This document shows positions 59,499 through 64,000 of a stretch of DNA of 64,000 bases, piece by piece. The notes beneath the pieces were generated by a model. The model saw nothing but the letters and a program-made list of their open reading frames with translations, was not told the origin of the DNA and made no database searches. The stretch is taken from positions 46,875,125-46,939,124 of the forward strand of contig NC_068939.1 in assembly GCF_016801865.2 (NCBI RefSeq). Direction: 5' to 3'. Within the stretch, counting starts at the first letter, position 1; each line of letters starts with the position of its first letter. Made by a program: the position numbers and the translations under genes. The stretch comes from Culex pipiens pallens. Lineage: Eukaryota > Arthropoda > Insecta > Diptera > Culicidae.

Positions 59499-59721
59499 TA
59501 GAGTCTAGATTGGCAAAATGAAATAGATCTTAAAATCTTAAAAATATTTTAAGAAAAGATTAAAAAGGACAATGGTTTATTAGAAATTCTTTTCTCCAAC
59601 TTATCTAATGAAAGATGCAGACATGACAGTTAATTTCCCAGATAATGATCGCGTGTTGATACAAAACATTCAATAATTTCACCACACTCAGCAGCTCGTT
59701 AAGCCCCGTCACCAGATATAA

Positions 59722-59757
<36 letters not shown>

Positions 59758-61334
59758 GTTAGTCTTCGGATTAGATAAACCGATGATTATCCGCGCACAC
59801 ATTCGTGTGACAAACCATTGCGCCTTTTGCAGACTGTCCAACCAAAATTGCAACCCCCCCAGTTATGATACAAAACATACACGCGTGGTAATAATACAAT
59901 GTGTCTCACTTTACATGCAACATTTACCATAGATAAATACCATGGGGCTGGTCAAAAGAAGCCAACTCGGGAAGTGAAAAGACTGTCAGCCGGCAGCAGT
60001 GTGCCACCGTGAGTTTGAGACAGTTCAAGGAAAGATCACAGATTTATAGATGTGGAATTGTGCAAAGATGATTCTTCTAATAATTTTTTTCTTCATTTTC
60101 AGAAAAAATTATTACATTTTTGAATAGTTGATGAATTTCAAGACAAAAAAGTCTAAATTTCTTTGCTTATATTCGCAAAATCAGCTCACTTTGGTCCGCT
60201 CATATTTGCATGTACCCGTTTTCGACCCACCGTAATAATTTGGAGCAATTTCAGAGAGACGGTGTTTGTCGCGCGATTTGGTCAGCAAATATCATAAACG
60301 GTTTCGCTTGTCACCGAACACCGACTTTGGGAACCAAACCAAAGAGATCATGTGAACTTGTTTCATTTTTTTCGCGATCGCGAAAGTTATGCAAGTCTAT
60401 CCGAAGGGGTGTGGGCAAATTGGGGGGCCTTTTGTGTTTGGGGTTTGTGACTGTGTTCTTTGGCCCCCAGCGCGGCAACGGCGTGACATTGTTACGTCAA
60501 ATTGAAGAAGAAGGAAGTTGAGTTATGACCATTTATGAAGCACGAGTATAAATATGTAGCGTTGCTGCTTGTTTCATGGGAGAGTTGTATAATGAACGGG
60601 AGTGAATGCAGTGATTAAGAAAACGGAAAAACGATGTTTTGGGATGGGAAATTTCCGTGCATTTTGTCTATGAGAACTGTTATTAGACCTTTGAATAACT
60701 CGCAAAAATCAGATCTGAATCTTTTAAATTCAGTACAGCTCAAGCAATGACTCACCACCAAAGTGCGTTCAATTCTTCAGAACCGTAAATTATAACCATT
60801 CAGAGACCTTCAAAACCGCTTGCCCACAACTCGCCCAAAAAAACCCTCATTCAAATTCAACCAGCAAGCATCACTTAGCTGACCTCCAAGTTCCGTACGC
60901 CAGCGCTCCTTAAAACCGATACGGTCGTGCCGAATTTCGCGCGTCGTGACTTTCTCGGATCAGCCTGGTACAGATCTGCGACTGGAGAAGTGGCGAAAAG
61001 GTGCGTCCAAGGTCGTGGTCAGCAACGGTTCTGGCCACTCCCTCCAGCCCGTTGAACGTCTTAAAACGCCGGACCGGATTTAATTATCCCTGGCGGTTAG
61101 ATCAATTTGGCTCTGGCAGTGGAAACCGTGACGGCTGCTGGCAGGCTTGAACTCATTTACGATCAGACCGGATCGTTTGAGGATTCCGGCCTTAAGGATG
61201 GAATGGACAGTTGAATGACGTATCTGGAGCAATGGCTCAATTTGGACACAGGGGGGTTATGCACCTGTGCAGAAGGTTGGACTAAATACATCAAAATTTT
61301 AAAACAGTTTGCGCTTGAAACAGATTTTTGTCTT
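59499..61334. other. Unique-looking non-coding DNA with a CT microsatellite
   Basis: A (CT)n run of about 14 copies lies at 59724-59752. Bases 59780-61300 are of balanced composition with few repeats; open frames are short and unrecognised. It could be intergenic DNA near a gene. Confidence 0.4.
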
Positions 61335-61554
61335 CACAGAAAAAAAAAATCATGGTAAAATTTCATCTAAAAAGGGGTACATCTTTTAAGTTAGAAAAAA
61401 TGTGTAATTTTACCTCTGAAAATGTGTAATTTTACGACTATTCTGGAGTAATGTCGCTTTTTCAGTCTAAATTGAGGTAAAATTACATCATTAAAGAGGT
61501 AATATTCAACCTTCCAAAATTACACCTTCCAAATTTACACAATTTTTTGCTGTG
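61335..61554. mobile_element. 220-bp MITE with CACAGAAAAA ends
   Basis: The left end CACAGAAAAAAAAAATC and the right end TTTTTTGCTGTG are imperfect inverted repeats, and TAAAATTACA / TGTAATTTTA motifs recur throughout. It resembles the other CACAGAAAAA-ended elements in the window. The target duplication is ambiguous (TT). Confidence 0.6.
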
Positions 61555-62696
61555 TTCCTCACTGAGATAAGCCTATAAAATATAATGTTATTATAATTTT
61601 TACACTTCTTGAATTAGTTACTTCAAGTTTTGGATTGTTATTTTAGCACATTTCTAAGCGCAAATTCATTGCCAAACGCATGCCACCCAGCTATTTCAAT
61701 GTCAGTCACGACTGCGTACGCCTCACGCCTTAAAATCTGCGCCGTGATATATTGATTCTAAGCCCGGATCAACTCAGAGTGCTCCGGAGCAGTGACCTGT
61801 TTCATTCCTCCCCGCGTGCTCCATTCTAAGCCCGGACAGGTATGCTACCACGTTATGCTGGGTCATAATTATTATTGCATGACGTGTGCGCGGATTGATT
61901 ACATTGTGACTGGTCAGCGCTAACGAGTTGGCCGGATTAAGGGGCTGGGCTCGACGAGCCTTCCTTCTTAGGCTTGTTAGACTAAAGATCAGCAACCGGG
62001 AAGTAATCAAAACGTGTGGGTGCAAATTAATTGGCATCCGTGTGCGAGGAATGGTTGAAGCGATGAATCTACTCATTCTTGAAATTGATTCGTAAATCAT
62101 AAACTTTACGTTAAGCCTAATCAGAACAGCCCAAAACATTGAAAAGGCCCAAATTCTGAAAAACCGTTCGTCTGACTGGCGAAATAAATATACTTCCACG
62201 TTAATTAATGTCGGCATCTCGGTCCAGTTTTGGCCAAACCACCCCGAGTGAGAGGGCGGTCAACATTGGCCACATTATAACAGCATAATATGAGTGTGTT
62301 GTAATGTGAGAACTCCAACCTGGTAGATCTGGTTCGAGAACCAGGTCCCCATATTGGACCACCACCGTTCGGATGGACCAGACCACGTTAATTAGAGTGT
62401 CATGAAACCAAGAACGTGCAAATGATTAAGCTAGGATCCGGTCCAGACATGGTCCGCACGTGAAGAAACACCTTTTCTAATTATTGATAAATGAGTTGTA
62501 ATAAATCAGGCTGCATCTCTGTCGTGCAGACCGCAAATTGGCCAGGTTCGTGCCAAAGTGTGATCTCTGAGGCTTTGCGGCGAGGACTGTTTGGTAACGC
62601 ACGCTTTAGTTATCCTCTTTAGCTATGTTTTAGATTAAGTTGCCGGACAAATGGAGCTCTAAACGAATGAAATAAGGGTTGTTCCAGAAGGTTGAC
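61555..62696. other. Unique-looking non-coding DNA
   Basis: GC-balanced sequence with a duplicated TTCTAAGCCCGGA motif (near 61756 and 61825) and no supported exon. Open frames up to 147 codons on the minus strand show no recognisable domain. Confidence 0.4.
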
Positions 62697-63359
62697 AAAC
62701 AAAAACAAAAACAAAAACAAAAACAAAAACAAAAACAAAAACAAAAACAAAAACAAAAACAAAAACAAAAACAAAAACAAAAACAAAAACAAAAACAAAA
62801 ACAAAAACAAAAACAAAAACAAAAACAAAAACAAAAACAAAAACAAAAACAAAAACAAAAACAAAAACAAAAACAAAAACAAAAACAAAAACAAAAACAA
62901 AAACAAAAACAAAAACAAAAACAAAAACAAAAACAAAAACAAAAACAAAAACAAAAACAAAAACAAAAACAAAAACAAAAACAAAAACAAAAACAAAAAC
63001 AAAAACAAAAACAAAAACAAAAACAAAAACAAAAACAAAAACAAAAACAAAAACAAAAACAAAAACAAAAACAAAAACAAAAACAAAAACAAAAACAAAA
63101 ACAAAAACAAAAACAAAAACAAAAACAAAAACAAAAACAAAAACAAAAACAAAAACAAAAACAAAAACAAAAACAAAAACAAAAACAAAAACAAAAACAA
63201 AAACAAAAACAAAAACAAAAACAAAAACAAAAACAAAAACAAAAACAAAAACAAAAACAAAAACAAAAACAAAAACAAAAACAAAAACAAAAACAAAAAC
63301 AAAAACAAAAACAAAAACAAAAACAAAAACAAAAACAAAAACAAAAACAAAAACAAAAA
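62697..63359. repeat. (AAAAAC)n satellite, about 110 copies
   Basis: A hexamer array of about 663 bp with no interruption that I can see. All three frames on each strand are open, giving spurious Asn-Lys, Phe-Leu, Phe-Cys and Phe-Val dipeptide frames that are not genes. Confidence 0.97.
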
Positions 63360-63365
63360 GGCATT

Positions 63366-64000
63366 TTTTCAATTTTGTCAATTTTGTCGATTTTGTCAAT
63401 TTTGTCAATTTTGTCAATTTTGTCAATTTTGTCAATTTTGTCAATATTGTCAATTTTGTCAATTTTGTCAATTTTGTCAATTTTGTCAATTTTGTCAATT
63501 TTGTCAATTTTGTCAATTTTGTCAATTTTGTCAATTTTGTCAATTTTGTCAATTTTGTCAATTTTGTCAATTTTGTCAATTTTGTCAATTTTGTCAATTT
63601 TGTCAATTTTGTCAATTTTGTCAATTTTGTCAATTTTGTCAATTTTGACAATTTTGTCAATTTTGTCAATTTTGTCAATTTTGTCAATTTTGTCAATTTT
63701 GTCAATTTTGTCAATTTTGTCAATTTTGTCAATTTTGTCAATTTTGTCAATTTTGTCAATTTTGTCAATTTTGTCAATTTTGTCAATTTTGTCAATTTTG
63801 TCAATTTTGTCAATTTTGTCAATTTTGTCAATTTTGTCAATTTTGTCAATTTTGTCAATTTTGTCAATTTTGTCAATTTTGTCAATTTTGTCAATTTTGT
63901 CAATTTTGTCAATTTTGTCAATTTTGTCAATTTTGTCAATTTTGTCAATTTTGTCAATTTTGTCAATTTTGTCAATTTTGTCAATTTTGTCAATTTTGTC
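63366..64000. repeat. 9-bp satellite (TTTTGTCAA)n, about 70 copies, continues past the window
   Basis: The nonamer repeats with rare single-base variants: GTCGATTTT near 63386, GTCAATATT near 63441, GACAATTTT near 63648. Homogeneity is highest toward the window end. Long open frames through it (Phe-Cys-Gln or Thr-Lys-Leu repeats) are artefacts of the 9-bp period. Confidence 0.97.

Noticed and set aside
62659..63993. Very long open frames (up to 444 codons) across the satellites
   Set aside because: They are dipeptide and tripeptide repeats produced by the 6-bp and 9-bp periods, are open on both strands, and have no start context or unique sequence.
62697..64000. A CRISPR array
   Set aside because: The repeats are 6 and 9 bp with no spacers, in a eukaryotic context.

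Overview
This window looks like intergenic or intronic DNA from an insect, most likely a culicine mosquito (Culex or Aedes type). The organism call is inference. It rests on AT-rich sequence with almost no coding signal, a very high density of short terminal-inverted-repeat and foldback elements, tRNA-derived SINEs, a Ty1/copia LTR element, and insect-style TATA plus initiator core promoters. I see no bacterial genes, rRNA genes, functional tRNA genes or CRISPR arrays. Apart from the transposon-borne frames listed here, the open frames are short and show no family I recognise.

Layout. 1-13.1 kb: AT-rich DNA with a 1.56-kb foldback element (1080-2639), a 57-bp LINE tail with a perfect 14-bp target duplication (4071-4127), a TA-flanked MITE, a long dispersed repeat (9678-10560) and a TTA-flanked MITE (11446-11757). 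13.2-20.1 kb: a nested stack. A MITE-like element (13160-20129) carrying 157-bp tandem repeats was hit by a complete copia LTR element (13968-19208; two 239-bp LTRs that look identical, GGGGT target duplication) and by a tRNA-derived SINE (19691-19957). The copia element itself contains another MITE (15795-16631) and a 53-bp minisatellite. 20-35 kb: foldback elements and MITEs in otherwise featureless DNA. 35.4-36.25 kb: the best host-gene signal, a minus-strand promoter (TATA at -32, TCAGTCT initiator), a leader, and a first coding exon with a signal peptide and a consensus splice donor; the rest of that gene would lie to the left. 38.7 kb: a second SINE with a 9-bp duplication.

41.2-50.5 kb: several transposons, two of which carry open frames. 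41954-43626 holds a four-exon reading frame with two mini-introns and a tandemly duplicated exon, flanked by six CATAAG/CTTATG motifs on each side; it is the most unusual object here. 49010-50485 has a perfect 7-bp target duplication and a decayed 99-codon frame. 51.4-51.5 kb: a second minus-strand core promoter with a perfect 20-bp ACCGGT palindrome upstream. 52-62.6 kb: more TIR elements, one of which has grown a TG array of about 59 copies. 62.7-64 kb: two satellites side by side, about 110 copies of AAAAAC and then about 70 copies of a 9-mer running off the window end.

The elements do not form a pathway. What links them is insertion history: target duplications, nesting order and one internal empty-site comparison let the order of events be read directly.
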